From Candidatus Poseidoniaceae archaeon (GTDB taxonomy: Archaea > Thermoplasmatota > Poseidoniia > Poseidoniales > Poseidoniaceae): a stretch of 64,000 nt of DNA. Each line of letters starts with the position of its first letter. The first letter of the stretch is position 1. Location: the NCBI GenBank assembly GCA_030747695.1, contig JASLKG010000005.1:232271-296270 (forward strand). Direction: 5' to 3'. The translations under genes and the position numbers were made by a program. Positions 1 through 9,120 of this stretch are shown here, piece by piece. The notes under the pieces were generated by a model. The model was not told where the DNA came from. It saw only the letters and a program-made list of their open reading frames with translations, and did not search any database.

Positions 1-3000
1 CGTGCCAACTATGGGCAGTTACTGTTTCTGCAAGTGCAATTGAAAATGCAGGTTATGGAGAGGGAGGAAAAGATTTCGACAGAGCAAGTTGTGGTGTCAT
101 TTTTGCTAACGCACTCGGAGGAGAGAATCGTTCTGAATCAAACATCAGAGTTTACTCTGCCGAAGTGAGAAAAATCGCTATTGACAATGGGGCAACACCT
201 GAACAAGCAGATGCGATGGTTGAGCAAATCTGCGAAGGTAAACCTCGAATCGATGAAGATACAATGCCAGGGGAATTAGCCAATGTTGTAAGTGGAAGAG
301 TAGCAAATCTTCTAGATCTCCAAGGTCCAAATTATTCTACAGATGCAGCTTGCGCATCTTCAATGGCAGCCATTCTTGACGCCTGTAAACTGTTGCAATC
401 GAGACAAGTCGACACTATGTTGGCGGGAGCAACAGACCGGTGCATGGAGGCACCAACATATGCTAAATTTAGTGCAATAGGCGCATTATCTTCCTCTCAT
501 TCCACTCCCTTTGATGCACGAGCAAATGGCTTCGTAATGGGTGAAGGAGCAGGAGTACTTTTACTCAAAAGATTGTCAGATGCAATACAGGACGAGGATG
601 ATATCAAAGCAGTAATTAGAGGCGTTGGTGGTTCGTCAGATGGACGCGGAAAGGGAATTACTGCACCTTCACAAAGGGGACAAGTCCAAGCAGTTTCACG
701 CGCATATAACCAAGCAGGATATGAACCATCTACAGTAGAATTGGTAGAGGCTCATGGAACTTCCACAAAAGTCGGCGATGCAACGGAACTTTCCACGCTA
801 TCTCTATTGTGGAGCGGTTTAGACGGAGGAGATCATGTTGCCGTAGGCTCGGTAAAAAGCCAAATTGGACATCTGAAAGCGGCTGCAGGAATTGCAGGAA
901 TAATGAAAGCATGTAATTCCGTTTATCATGCAACAATACCTCCGAGTGCAGGTTTTGTAACGCCAAATCCCACAGTAGAATGGGATAAAATTCCATTTTT
1001 TGTGCCAACACAAGCAAGGGATTGGCCTGAGCCAGAAAACAACCCGCGTCGTGCTGGAGTTTCAGCATTTGGTTTCGGCGGAACTAATTTCCATATAGCA
1101 ATCGAAGGGTATAGCCCTGAATTTCATTCTAAAATAGCAACACATTGGGAGGAGAAATGGCGCGAATATTCAGGTAAAAAGGTCAATTCAGACTCAATTT
1201 TAGACGTTTCAGCAAATCCATCACTGACCCACGAGGAACTAAAATCTGTAGAAGGCGGCCTCTTATTGATTTCAGGTTCAAATGTAGATGAAGTCAAAGA
1301 AAAATTACAGGCGACAAACACACCTTCAACTAATTTTGATAATAATCCAAAGGGAAAAAGATTGTCAAAAGAACTTTCAGAATCGTGGGATTATACAGGC
1401 AATGACCCAGTTAGAATGGCAGTGATTGCAACATCATGGGTGGATTTCGATAAGAAGAAAGAATTAGCAATAAAATCATTAGACGATAAAGCAAAATGGG
1501 GATTTTTGGCAAGCCAAGGCGTATTGGTTACTGATGATCCGCCATTGCCACACAATGCAAAGATTGCACATATGTATCCAGGCCAAGGAAGCCAGTATGT
1601 GGGCATGACATTAGATTTGCATACGCGATTTAGCGGAGTAGGCGAGGTTTGGGAAAAATCAGACAAAACGATGGTTGAGGTGCTAGATGGCGAGACACTT
1701 TCTTCATTTGTTCTTAGAAATAATTTGAGCAAAGAAGAATTAGTTGAATCAGAATATAAATTAAAACAGACAGAATATACTCAACCTGCTATGCTTACTG
1801 CCGATCTTGCAATTGAATCTGTGTTAAATGCTCACGGATATGTGCCAGATATGGTTGCAGGACATAGTTTAGGAGAATATGCGGCATTAATGAGTGCCGG
1901 AATATTGGATATGGATGGAGCATTACGTGCAGCAGCAGCACGTGGAACCGAGATGGGTAGTGTGGAAATTGAAGATAAGGGTTTGATGGCTAGTATCACA
2001 GCCCCCTATACTGCCATTGAGGAAATACTGGGAGAAGTAGAAGGTTATGTTATTGCTGCAAATAAAAACTCACCAAAGATGACAGTCATTGCAGGAGAAA
2101 CAGAGCCTATGAAGGCTGCAATAAAACGCTTTGAGTCCGAAGGATATCAATGTGTAATTCTCCAAACCAGTCATGCATTCCATTCCAAAATAGTAGCGCC
2201 AGCTAATGAACCATTACGCAGATTCCTCGAAAATATAGATATTAATTGGCCAAAAATTCCAATCACAAGTAATTTTGATGGAGGCTGGTATCCAATGAAT
2301 GATGGCAGTGAAGCCAAACCAGCAATACTGTCTAAATTAGCGCCTCAAATGGCATCAAGTGTAGAATGGACTACACAAATAGAATCAATGTATGCAGCAG
2401 GCGCGAGAGTATTCATTGAAGTGGGCCCAAAGCGAGCATTGACAGTATTTGCTTCACAAATATTAGAAGAGAAAGACGGGATTCCAATCATGACAAATCA
2501 TCCAAAAGCGGGCGGAATTTCAACACTTCTTACTGCAATGGGCAATTTGGCCTTGGCAGGAAGAGTGCCAAAATGGCCTTCGGATAATAGCTCACACTTA
2601 ACCGAGGCATTCCGTGCTGGCCCGATTGAAGCATATGTTGAGGTTACAAACTCAATTCCTGCAACCCCACTCAAACAGAGGGCTAAACCATTACCCTCTG
2701 GGGGGGGGAATAATAATTCATCACTTTCTATAAGAGATTCAGAAATTGCCATTCTAGCAAATCCCGACCAGTCAAAGGAAATCTTAGTTGGAGAATTAAT
2801 TGCTTCACGTACTGGCTATCCGGTAAAGATGTGTAAAGGCGCAATTGATATGCGCAAAACTTTGGGCATGCTAGATTCTGACATCCAAGAAATAATCACA
2901 ATAGTAAATTCACAATGCGAAACTGATCCAGAATGGGATGTTTCTAAGGCAACAACAATAGCAGATATCACAAGATGGATAATTACAGCCCCACAAATAA

Positions 3001-6000
3001 GAGAGCAAATTAAAATTAATTCTGTTGACAAACGTACAGTTGATCCATATGTGGTTACTGGAATTTCATTAGGGCTACCAGGCGGAGACAAAGTATTCGA
3101 TGAAGATAATTTTGAGAAGTTAATACGTGGAGAAACTTGTATTTCAGAAGTATCAGACGAATATAAACAAAGATTGCTTGATAAGAACATTGTACGTTTG
3201 ATCAAAAACCGAGATGGTAGCGTAGGAATGGAGGCAGCTACTGAATTTGGAGACATACCTCAACTCGCTGGATTACGAGGAGGATTCGATCCAGCTGAAG
3301 AATTTGGAATAGATCCAAAGGTTCTGAAAGCATGGGACATTTCAACACAATTAGCGTGTGCGGCAGGTTTGCTTGCGCTAAGGGACGCAGGAATACCTCT
3401 TACTCCGGTAGAACAAGTCGGGAAAGGAGGATTGAGATTAATTCGTTCATGGGAAATACCTTCTGTTTATCGAGAAAGAACAGGTATTGTATTCTCAAGT
3501 TGTTTTGCAGGCCATCAAATGGCTGCCAAACACGCAAAATCAGGTGCAAATGATGGAGAAGGTAACTTTGATCGGAGATATTTGTTCCAAATATTGAATA
3601 TGGGCCATTCTCAGTTTGCACAATATATTGGAGCACGGGGCCCAAATACCACAATTAATCTTGCATGCGCATCTGCTACTGCAGCATTTGGAGTTGCGGA
3701 AGATTGGTTAAATTCAGACAGATGTGATCGAGTTATAATTATCTCTGCAGATGATGTGACGAATGATGATTTGTGGGAATGGATAGGAGGAGGTTTCGCA
3801 GCGAGCGGGGCAGCATCGACAAGTAATATTGTAGAGGATGCAGCATTACCTTTTGATAAACGTCGGGATGGGCTGGTATTAGGAATGGGCGCAGCAGCGT
3901 TTGTAGTAGAACGCAAATCACAATCAGATGCGAGAGGAGTTCAACCAATAGCCGAACTATTGGGTACAATGACTGCAAATTCAGCATTCCATGGAACGCG
4001 TCTAGATGTGAATCATGTGGCACAAACAGTCAATCATTTCATAGCTGAAATGGAAGGAAAATGGGGATTAGATCGCTCTAAAATGGCTCCAAAAACAGTC
4101 TTCTTCTCGCATGAGACATATACCCCTGCGCGTGGCGGTTCAGCACAGGCTGAAGTCAAAGCACTGAGAGAAACTTTTGGAGATTCAACAGATGCATTAG
4201 TTATTGCAAATACAAAAGGTTTCACAGGACATCCTATGGGTGTTGGGATTGAAGATGCTTCAATGTTCCATGGCTTGAACACAGGAATGATTCCACCTAT
4301 TGCTAACCATAAAGAGGTAGATCCTGAACTTGGTGATCTCAATTTGTCAAAAGGAGGTAATCATTCTAATTTGAAATATGGTATGCGTTTTGCAGCAGGA
4401 TTTGGTTCTCAAATTGCACTTTCTTTGGTTAGAAAATATGACTATATTGGAGAACGAATTGATAAATCAAAACTTTTGTCATGGAACCAATCTCTTGCAG
4501 GAACAAACAATATTCAATTGAGAATATTACAAAATAAATTGGTTGCATATGTAGATGGTGAAAACAATCTTCATGGTGGGATTCAAGGAGACGAATATGC
4601 TATTGCAAATATTGAACCAACCAGTTCGCAAATAGTGATTGAAGTCGAACCAGAACCCGAACCTGAACCAAAATTAGAACCTGAACTACCAAAATCTGTA
4701 AATCAATCAGGAATAACGCCTGTAGTAATTGAAGTTGTAGTGGCACATACAGGTTACCCTGCAGACTTTGTAGAGTTAGATCAAGATCTCGAAGGTGAGC
4801 TTGGTATTGATACTGTAAAGCAAGCAGAAATCATGGCTGACATTAGAGAAAAATTCAACTTACCAGTCGATGAAGATTTCATCCTTTCAGATTATCCTAC
4901 TCTGAATCACTTTGTATCATATATTCAACGTATGACAGGAGGAGAAGTTTTGCCAACTTTGGTACCTTCTACGACTGAAGAGGAAGATTTCGAATTACCA
5001 ACTGAGCCAGTTGCACCAGTTGAATCAAAAGTTGAAGTTTCAGATGAGGGCGGAATAAAACCGAAATTAATCGCTGTTGTAGTGAAGCATACAGGCTATC
5101 CTGAAGATTTCATAGAAATGGATCAGGATCTCGAAGGAGAGCTTGGTATTGATACTGTAAAACAAGCAGAGATTATGGGAGATGTTCGTGAAATTTTCTC
5201 TTTACCAGTCGACGAAGATTTCGTACTTGCAGATCATCCTACTCTGAATCACTTTGTATCATATATTCAACGTATGACAGGAGGAGAAGTTTTGCCAACT
5301 TTGGTACCTTCTACGACTGAAGAGGAAGATTTCGAATTACCAACTGAGCCAGAAATACAGGAGGTAATAGCAAGTGAGCCAATTGTAGAACCGATTCAAA
5401 TTGAAAGTTCTACCAATACTAGGAGATGGCAGGTAGAAGTTGAACCGTGCCCAGCGATATCAGATCCGCTTCCAGTAAGTGGGACAATCGTATTGACTCA
5501 AGATATTTGGGGAGTAGCGGATGCTTTGGCAGTTCGTCTAAAAGAGAGAGGACTTTCGATAGCAAAAATTGGATTTGAATATGGCGCTAAATCTGTATCA
5601 GAGCAGGAAGAACTGTCAGGACATACTTATCGGGCAGATCCTGGCAGTGCTGAACAAATCGCTGAAATATGCTCACAGTTAGAAGGGATTGGCGGAGTTA
5701 TACATCTAGCACCATTAAGTTTGGCAGATTCAACATGGGAATTAGAAGGTGCATCTAATCAAGTGAATTTATCATGCCAATCTTGGTTTGGTTTGCTCAA
5801 AGGGCTTGATTCAAAATTGGCTCCACTTTCAATTGGTTTAGTAGGTAGTGTGACTGCACTTGATGGGAGGCATGGCAACCTTGGTGAAAGATTTAATTCA
5901 CTACAATGCGGTGCAAGCGGCGTCACCAAATCATATTCATTTGAACGAGAAAACATTCGTTGCAGAGCATTAGATTTGCATCCAGAGATAATTATTGATT

Positions 6001-8003
6001 CGTCAAAGGCTGCAGAAATAATCGAACGTGAAATGTTTGGAATTGGCGGAGAAATAGAAATTGGAATCGATAGAGACAATCGCCGTTGGACGTTAGTTAA
6101 TTTTGCCGAAGATCTTGTTGAGGAAAGACACCCATTACGTCCAGATGATATTTGGTTAGTAAGTGGAGGAGGGTCAGGAGTTACCGCCGCTTCTATAATT
6201 GGTGTTTCCAACGAATCGAAAAATTCTGGAGCGACATTTATTTTGTTGGGTAGGTCAAAATTAATTGAGGAAACTTCTGGATGGCTAAATTGGACCGATG
6301 AACAATTAAATCATCGAAAGGCAACTCTTCGCGAGACACTAATTTCAGAATCAGAAAATGGCAAAGTCACTATTGTAGAATGGAATAATGCTTGGACAAA
6401 GATGACACGCAGTAGGGATATATATCGTACAATGAATCAAATTAAATCTGTCGGGAATTATGCAGAATATCATAGTGTTGATGTTACAGATAGTGCAGGA
6501 ATAATAAGTGTAGTTAACGGACGTAGCATCACAGGAATTGTACACGGTGCAGGTCTTGAAGAATCAAAACTTGTAAGCGACAAAACTTGGAATAAATTCG
6601 ATTTAGTTGTTCGTGTTAAAGTAGATGGCTGGAAATCATTGGTAAGTGCTGCAGGTGAATCACTACGATTTGCTTGTTCATTCACTAGTGTTGCAGGCCG
6701 TTTTGGTAATGGTGGGCAAACAGATTATGCTGCAGGTAACTCAATACTTGATGCAGAGATGGCCCGGTTAACAGCTAGTGGCAAATGCCGTGCAGTTGCA
6801 ATAGGTTGGACAGGATGGCGCGATGTGGGTATGGCAACTAGAGGTTCAATAGAAGCAGTATTTGAAGCAGCAGGAATTGAAACACTTGCAGTAAATGAAG
6901 GAGTGAATATTTTTGTGGGCGAGGCATTAGCTGGTGGTAAACGTAGAGTCATTGGGTGTGGTAGTTTAGGACTGATGGACAGATTCAATTCATTTAGAGA
7001 AGCGCCATTAAAGTTACCAGCGGCAATGGCAGCATCTATTGCAGATCCCCGCAGATTCCCGCTAATTGACAAATTGTTGAGTGTTAATGAGAATCAGTCA
7101 TTAGTTTCACAATGTACACTGTCATTAAAGAACCATCCCTTTTTGTCAGATCATGCGATTGAAGGAGTACCTTATCATCCAGGGGTAATGGCACTTGAGA
7201 TGTTTGCAGAAAATGCATTGTTGATGCTTCCAGGACATTGCTTAGCTGGATTCGAACAAGTTACATTTGGTTTACCAGTGAAAATAATGAAAGGTAGTAT
7301 GAATGTAAGAGTTGAGTCTATGTTAGAAAAATCAGAAGGCGACCTTAGATGGGTGCATTGTAAATTAGTTTCAGATTTGACAAATTCGAAGGGAGAAGTG
7401 TTCGGGGAACCGCGATTACATCACGAAGCACGCGTAAGGTTGATTGCAAAATGTGACGATTTATGCCCCTTTTTGCAAGGAGAAGTAGACCAAATCCCAG
7501 AAGTAGGAACTCCAGCAGATGGTGAACTATTACATCATGCAAGTTTCATTTATCTCAGATATTTCCATGGGCCGAGATTCCAATCCCACGGAGGAGTCAT
7601 ACGAGGAGTTGAAGAGGGAGTCGATGGTATTGCATTGATGAGACATCAATTACCAGCAACAGATCAATTTGCTGCAGAATCTAGTGGTGAAGAAGTACTT
7701 CTGGAAGCCCTACCAATGCTCATTGAAGCAGGATTCCAAAATGCAGGTCTCGCAGCAATGGAATCTGATGGGTACTCAAGTTTGCCAATTGGAATCGATT
7801 GGTCAACAATGTTACGTGTGCCTGAAAGAGATGAAAAGTTGCGAATGCGAAGCCTCAAAGTATCCAGTGAAGATACGGGCATAACTGTGCATGATGTTGT
7901 AATTGTTGGTGATGATGATGCACCAGTACTTGCCCTCAAAGGTTTGAGACTCAAAGCCATGGGACAAGTGCCAGACGATCAAAAATTCACACTTTCGAGG
8001 TGA
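1..8003 (+). CDS. Giant PUFA/polyketide-type megasynthase, 5'-truncated by window edge
   Basis: The reading frame is open from base 3, so the start lies upstream; the GTG at 165 is internal to a ketosynthase (KS). Domains in order (approximate bases): KS1 to about 1110, with DAACASS at the active-site Cys, EAHGTST, and KSQIGH; acyltransferase about 1560-2480, with PGQGSQ and GHSLGEY; an ACP-like relic about 2775-2910; KS2 about 3040-4440, with NLACASA and TGHPMG; two ACP domains about 4710-4950 and 5050-5290, both reading LGIDTVKQAEI; ketoreductase about 5430-6990, with SGGGSGVTA, a catalytic Ser in TSVAG and Tyr in DYAAGN; and a double hot-dog dehydratase about 7090-7970, with HPFLSDHAIEGVPYHPG. 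An Glu-Pro-rich linker precedes the ACPs. The set resembles iterative PfaA-type and HglE-type synthases that build acyl chains from malonyl units. The PPTase follows after 4 bases. Product unknown. No enoyl reductase is seen here; it may lie upstream. Confidence 0.9.
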   Translation, partial: CQLWAVTVSASAIENAGYGEGGKDFDRASCGVIFANALGGENRSESNIRVYSAEVRKIAIDNGATPEQADAMVEQICEGKPRIDEDTMPGELANVVSGRVANLLDLQGPNYSTDAACASSMAAILDACKLLQSRQVDTMLAGATDRCMEAPTYAKFSAIGALSSSHSTPFDARANGFVMGEGAGVLLLKRLSDAIQDEDDIKAVIRGVGGSSDGRGKGITAPSQRGQVQAVSRAYNQAGYEPSTVELVEAHGTSTKVGDATELSTLSLLWSGLDGGDHVAVGSVKSQIGHLKAAAGIAGIMKACNSVYHATIPPSAGFVTPNPTVEWDKIPFFVPTQARDWPEPENNPRRAGVSAFGFGGTNFHIAIEGYSPEFHSKIATHWEEKWREYSGKKVNSDSILDVSANPSLTHEELKSVEGGLLLISGSNVDEVKEKLQATNTPSTNFDNNPKGKRLSKELSESWDYTGNDPVRMAVIATSWVDFDKKKELAIKSLDDKAKWGFLASQGVLVTDDPPLPHNAKIAHMYPGQGSQYVGMTLDLHTRFSGVGEVWEKSDKTMVEVLDGETLSSFVLRNNLSKEELVESEYKLKQTEYTQPAMLTADLAIESVLNAHGYVPDMVAGHSLGEYAALMSAGILDMDGALRAAAARGTEMGSVEIEDKGLMASITAPYTAIEEILGEVEGYVIAANKNSPKMTVIAGETEPMKAAIKRFESEGYQCVILQTSHAFHSKIVAPANEPLRRFLENIDINWPKIPITSNFDGGWYPMNDGSEAKPAILSKLAPQMASSVEWTTQIESMYAAGARVFIEVGPKRALTVFASQILEEKDGIPIMTNHPKAGGISTLLTAMGNLALAGRVPKWPSDNSSHLTEAFRAGPIEAYVEVTNSIPATPLKQRAKPLPSGGGNNNSSLSIRDSEIAILANPDQSKEILVGELIASRTGYPVKMCKGAIDMRKTLGMLDSDIQEIITIVNSQCETDPEWDVSKATTIADITRWIITAPQIREQIKINSVDKRTVDPYVVTGISLGLPGGDKVFDEDNFEKLIRGETCISEVSDEYKQRLLDKNIVRLIKNRDGSVGMEAATEFGDIPQLAGLRGGFDPAEEFGIDPKVLKAWDISTQLACAAGLLALRDAGIPLTPVEQVGKGGLRLIRSWEIPSVYRERTGIVFSSCFAGHQMAAKHAKSGANDGEGNFDRRYLFQILNMGHSQFAQYIGARGPNTTINLACASATAAFGVAEDWLNSDRCDRVIIISADDVTNDDLWEWIGGGFAASGAASTSNIVEDAALPFDKRRDGLVLGMGAAAFVVERKSQSDARGVQPIAELLGTMTANSAFHGTRLDVNHVAQTVNHFIAEMEGKWGLDRSKMAPKTVFFSHETYTPARGGSAQAEVKALRETFGDSTDALVIANTKGFTGHPMGVGIEDASMFHGLNTGMIPPIANHKEVDPELGDLNLSKGGNHSNLKYGMRFAAGFGSQIALSLVRKYDYIGERIDKSKLLSWNQSLAGTNNIQLRILQNKLVAYVDGENNLHGGIQGDEYAIANIEPTSSQIVIEVEPEPEPEPKLEPELPKSVNQSGITPVVIEVVVAHTGYPADFVELDQDLEGELGIDTVKQAEIMADIREKFNLPVDEDFILSDYPTLNHFVSYIQRMTGGEVLPTLVPSTTEEEDFELPTEPVAPVESKVEVSDEGGIKPKLIAVVVKHTGYPEDFIEMDQDLEGELGIDTVKQAEIMGDVREIFSLPVDEDFVLADHPTLNHFVSYIQRMTGGEVLPTLVPSTTEEEDFELPTEPEIQEVIASEPIVEPIQIESSTNTRRWQVEVEPCPAISDPLPVSGTIVLTQDIWGVADALAVRLKERGLSIAKIGFEYGAKSVSEQEELSGHTYRADPGSAEQIAEICSQLEGIGGVIHLAPLSLADSTWELEGASNQVNLSCQSWFGLLKGLDSKLAPLSIGLVGSVTALDGRHGNLGERFNSLQCGASGVTKSYSFERENIRCRALDLHPEIIIDSSKAAEIIEREMFGIGGEIEIGIDRDNRRWTLVNFAEDLVEERHPLRPDDIWLVSGGGSGVTAASIIGVSNESKNSGATFILLGRSKLIEETSGWLNWTDEQLNHRKATLRETLISESENGKVTIVEWNNAWTKMTRSRDIYRTMNQIKSVGNYAEYHSVDVTDSAGIISVVNGRSITGIVHGAGLEESKLVSDKTWNKFDLVVRVKVDGWKSLVSAAGESLRFACSFTSVAGRFGNGGQTDYAAGNSILDAEMARLTASGKCRAVAIGWTGWRDVGMATRGSIEAVFEAAGIETLAVNEGVNIFVGEALAGGKRRVIGCGSLGLMDRFNSFREAPLKLPAAMAASIADPRRFPLIDKLLSVNENQSLVSQCTLSLKNHPFLSDHAIEGVPYHPGVMALEMFAENALLMLPGHCLAGFEQVTFGLPVKIMKGSMNVRVESMLEKSEGDLRWVHCKLVSDLTNSKGEVFGEPRLHHEARVRLIAKCDDLCPFLQGEVDQIPEVGTPADGELLHHASFIYLRYFHGPRFQSHGGVIRGVEEGVDGIALMRHQLPATDQFAAESSGEEVLLEALPMLIEAGFQNAGLAAMESDGYSSLPIGIDWSTMLRVPERDEKLRMRSLKVSSEDTGITVHDVVIVGDDDAPVLALKGLRLKAMGQVPDDQKFTLSR
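2700..2708 (+). repeat. G9 homopolymer inside the megasynthase
   Basis: Nine consecutive G bases encode three Gly codons followed by three AAT codons. They lie in the linker between the acyltransferase and the relic carrier domain. A change in length by one or two bases would put every downstream domain out of frame. Confidence 0.85.
2775..2910 (+). other. Relic third acyl carrier-like domain in the megasynthase
   Basis: The residues here align with the two downstream carrier domains: ASRTGYP matches VKHTGYP, and LGMLDSDIQEI has the same length as LGIDTVKQAEI. At the attachment position there is Asp, with a Ser one residue later (codon 2877-2879). The surrounding acidic helix pattern is poorly kept. 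It looks like a decayed or diverged acyl carrier protein sitting where PfaA enzymes carry their ACP array, directly after the acyltransferase. Confidence 0.5.
4894..5010 (+). repeat. 117-bp direct repeat, copy 1 (ACP end and linker)
   Basis: This stretch is identical base for base to 5236-5352, with a period of 342 bases (114 codons). It covers the last helix of the first carrier domain and the acidic linker after it. The parts of the two carrier domains before it differ at several codons, so the identity is local. Confidence 0.9.
5236..5352 (+). repeat. 117-bp direct repeat, copy 2 (ACP end and linker)
   Basis: Second copy of the exact repeat at 4894-5010. It ends the second carrier domain and leads into the ketoreductase part. 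The identity breaks at both ends. Confidence 0.9.
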
Positions 8004-8007
8004 GATA

Positions 8008-8697
8008 TTGGAAATAATTGATCCGCCCAAGGGTCCTAGAATGCTACTTGCTAGAAAATTGATTACAAATTGTTCTAGCGTATTGGCAGAAGAATTAGGG
8101 CGTGCGACTCAAAAAAGGAAAGAAGACCATAATTCTGGACGTTTGTTATTGGAAGAATGTTTAGAGGAGTGGGGTGTTCCTGTAAATTTGATTGAAGTAA
8201 GACGCACTCCGGAAAGAGCACCATATTTGTCATGGATTGAAGGCACATGGAGAAATAATCCATTACCTGGAATTAGTTTAGGCCATTCAGGTAAATGGGC
8301 TGTTTGTGCATTGATAGAAAAGGGATGGTGGATTGGCATTGATGCTGAACCAGCTAACCGAGGAATTCAAAAAAACACATTTGATATGATTTCTTGTGGT
8401 GATGAACTTGATTGGTTACGAAATAATCCAGATCAAGCAATCAGAATTTGGACTGCAAAAGAGGCAATACAGAAATCGGAAAGGATGGGGATGAATTTGA
8501 ATCCAAGAACGATTTTATTAGACAAATATATTGTGAAATCATTAGTTTATGATGATTTAATGGTTTCAATTGCATGGAGGAGAGCAGGAGAAAATCCAAA
8601 AACACCTGAGGATGAGTTATTGGAATTGACTAGAGCCGCAATGAAAGATAACCCAGATTTTTCAATCGGATGCAAAACATCTCGCAATGCAATATAG
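8008..8697 (+). CDS. 4'-phosphopantetheinyl transferase (Sfp/PfaE type)
   Basis: This enzyme would transfer the phosphopantetheine arm of coenzyme A onto carrier domains, here presumably those of the upstream megasynthase. The 229-residue protein has the family signatures: GISLGHS near residue 88, GIDAE at 110-114 (magnesium ligands) and WTAKEA at 148-153. The start shown is TTG, four bases after the synthase stop codon; the ATG at 8041 is an alternative that would remove 11 residues. The tight spacing indicates one transcript with the synthase. Length and motifs suit the Sfp class rather than the short AcpS class. Assignment to the PfaE role rests on context. Confidence 0.85.
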   Translation: MEIIDPPKGPRMLLARKLITNCSSVLAEELGRATQKRKEDHNSGRLLLEECLEEWGVPVNLIEVRRTPERAPYLSWIEGTWRNNPLPGISLGHSGKWAVCALIEKGWWIGIDAEPANRGIQKNTFDMISCGDELDWLRNNPDQAIRIWTAKEAIQKSERMGMNLNPRTILLDKYIVKSLVYDDLMVSIAWRRAGENPKTPEDELLELTRAAMKDNPDFSIGCKTSRNAI

Positions 8698-8733
8698 GCA
8701 TGAATTAAAAAGCAATCAGAGGATGAGATTTCT

Positions 8734-9120
8734 ATGGAAAAGAGTTTGTGGAAGTGGATTGGCTCTTCTGCAGTCCTTGCATCAATGTGCTGTTTACCAT
8801 CAGTAGTAATGGTAATGTTTGGGCTGGCTTCTGTTTCGACTGCAGCAGCACTTTCAGACAAATTGTATTGGGGTCCGTTTAGATGGTGGTTGTATTTAGC
8901 AACTCTACTATTTCTTGGATATGGATTATACCGTTATTTCAGAGCGGATGGCATCTGTACTATTGATGATGTGAAGAGAGAAAAACAGAAAGTAGTAAAC
9001 ACGACATTGCTCGTTTTGGTTTCAACGATTGCACTGTATTTGATCTGGAATTATTTGATTCTTGAATTAATTGGAATAGCGGTTGGGCTTCCTTGGGAAG
9101 AAACTGCATTTTGGAATTGA
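8734..9120 (+). CDS. Small MerT-like membrane protein
   Basis: A 128-residue protein with three predicted membrane segments (about 9-40, 50-68, 90-117). The first helix carries a vicinal Cys pair followed by Leu-Pro (Cys19-Cys20), and a further Cys75 lies in the loop after the second helix. A Cys-Cys-x-Pro pair in helix 1 and an aromatic FLGYGLYRYFR stretch recall MerT-family mercuric ion transporters, so a heavy-metal transport role is possible. No MerA or MerP is visible nearby. It lies 36 bases after the PPTase on the same strand and may share its transcript. Its stop codon abuts that of the convergent M28 peptidase. Confidence 0.5.
   Translation: MEKSLWKWIGSSAVLASMCCLPSVVMVMFGLASVSTAAALSDKLYWGPFRWWLYLATLLFLGYGLYRYFRADGICTIDDVKREKQKVVNTTLLVLVSTIALYLIWNYLILELIGIAVGLPWEETAFWN

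Noticed and set aside
3332..3654. Short frames on both strands within KS2 of the megasynthase
   Set aside because: They lie inside a continuous, motif-bearing frame and have no family features of their own.
8734..9120. A complete mercury-resistance operon
   Set aside because: Only a MerT-like membrane protein is present; no MerA, MerP or MerR-type gene occurs in the window.
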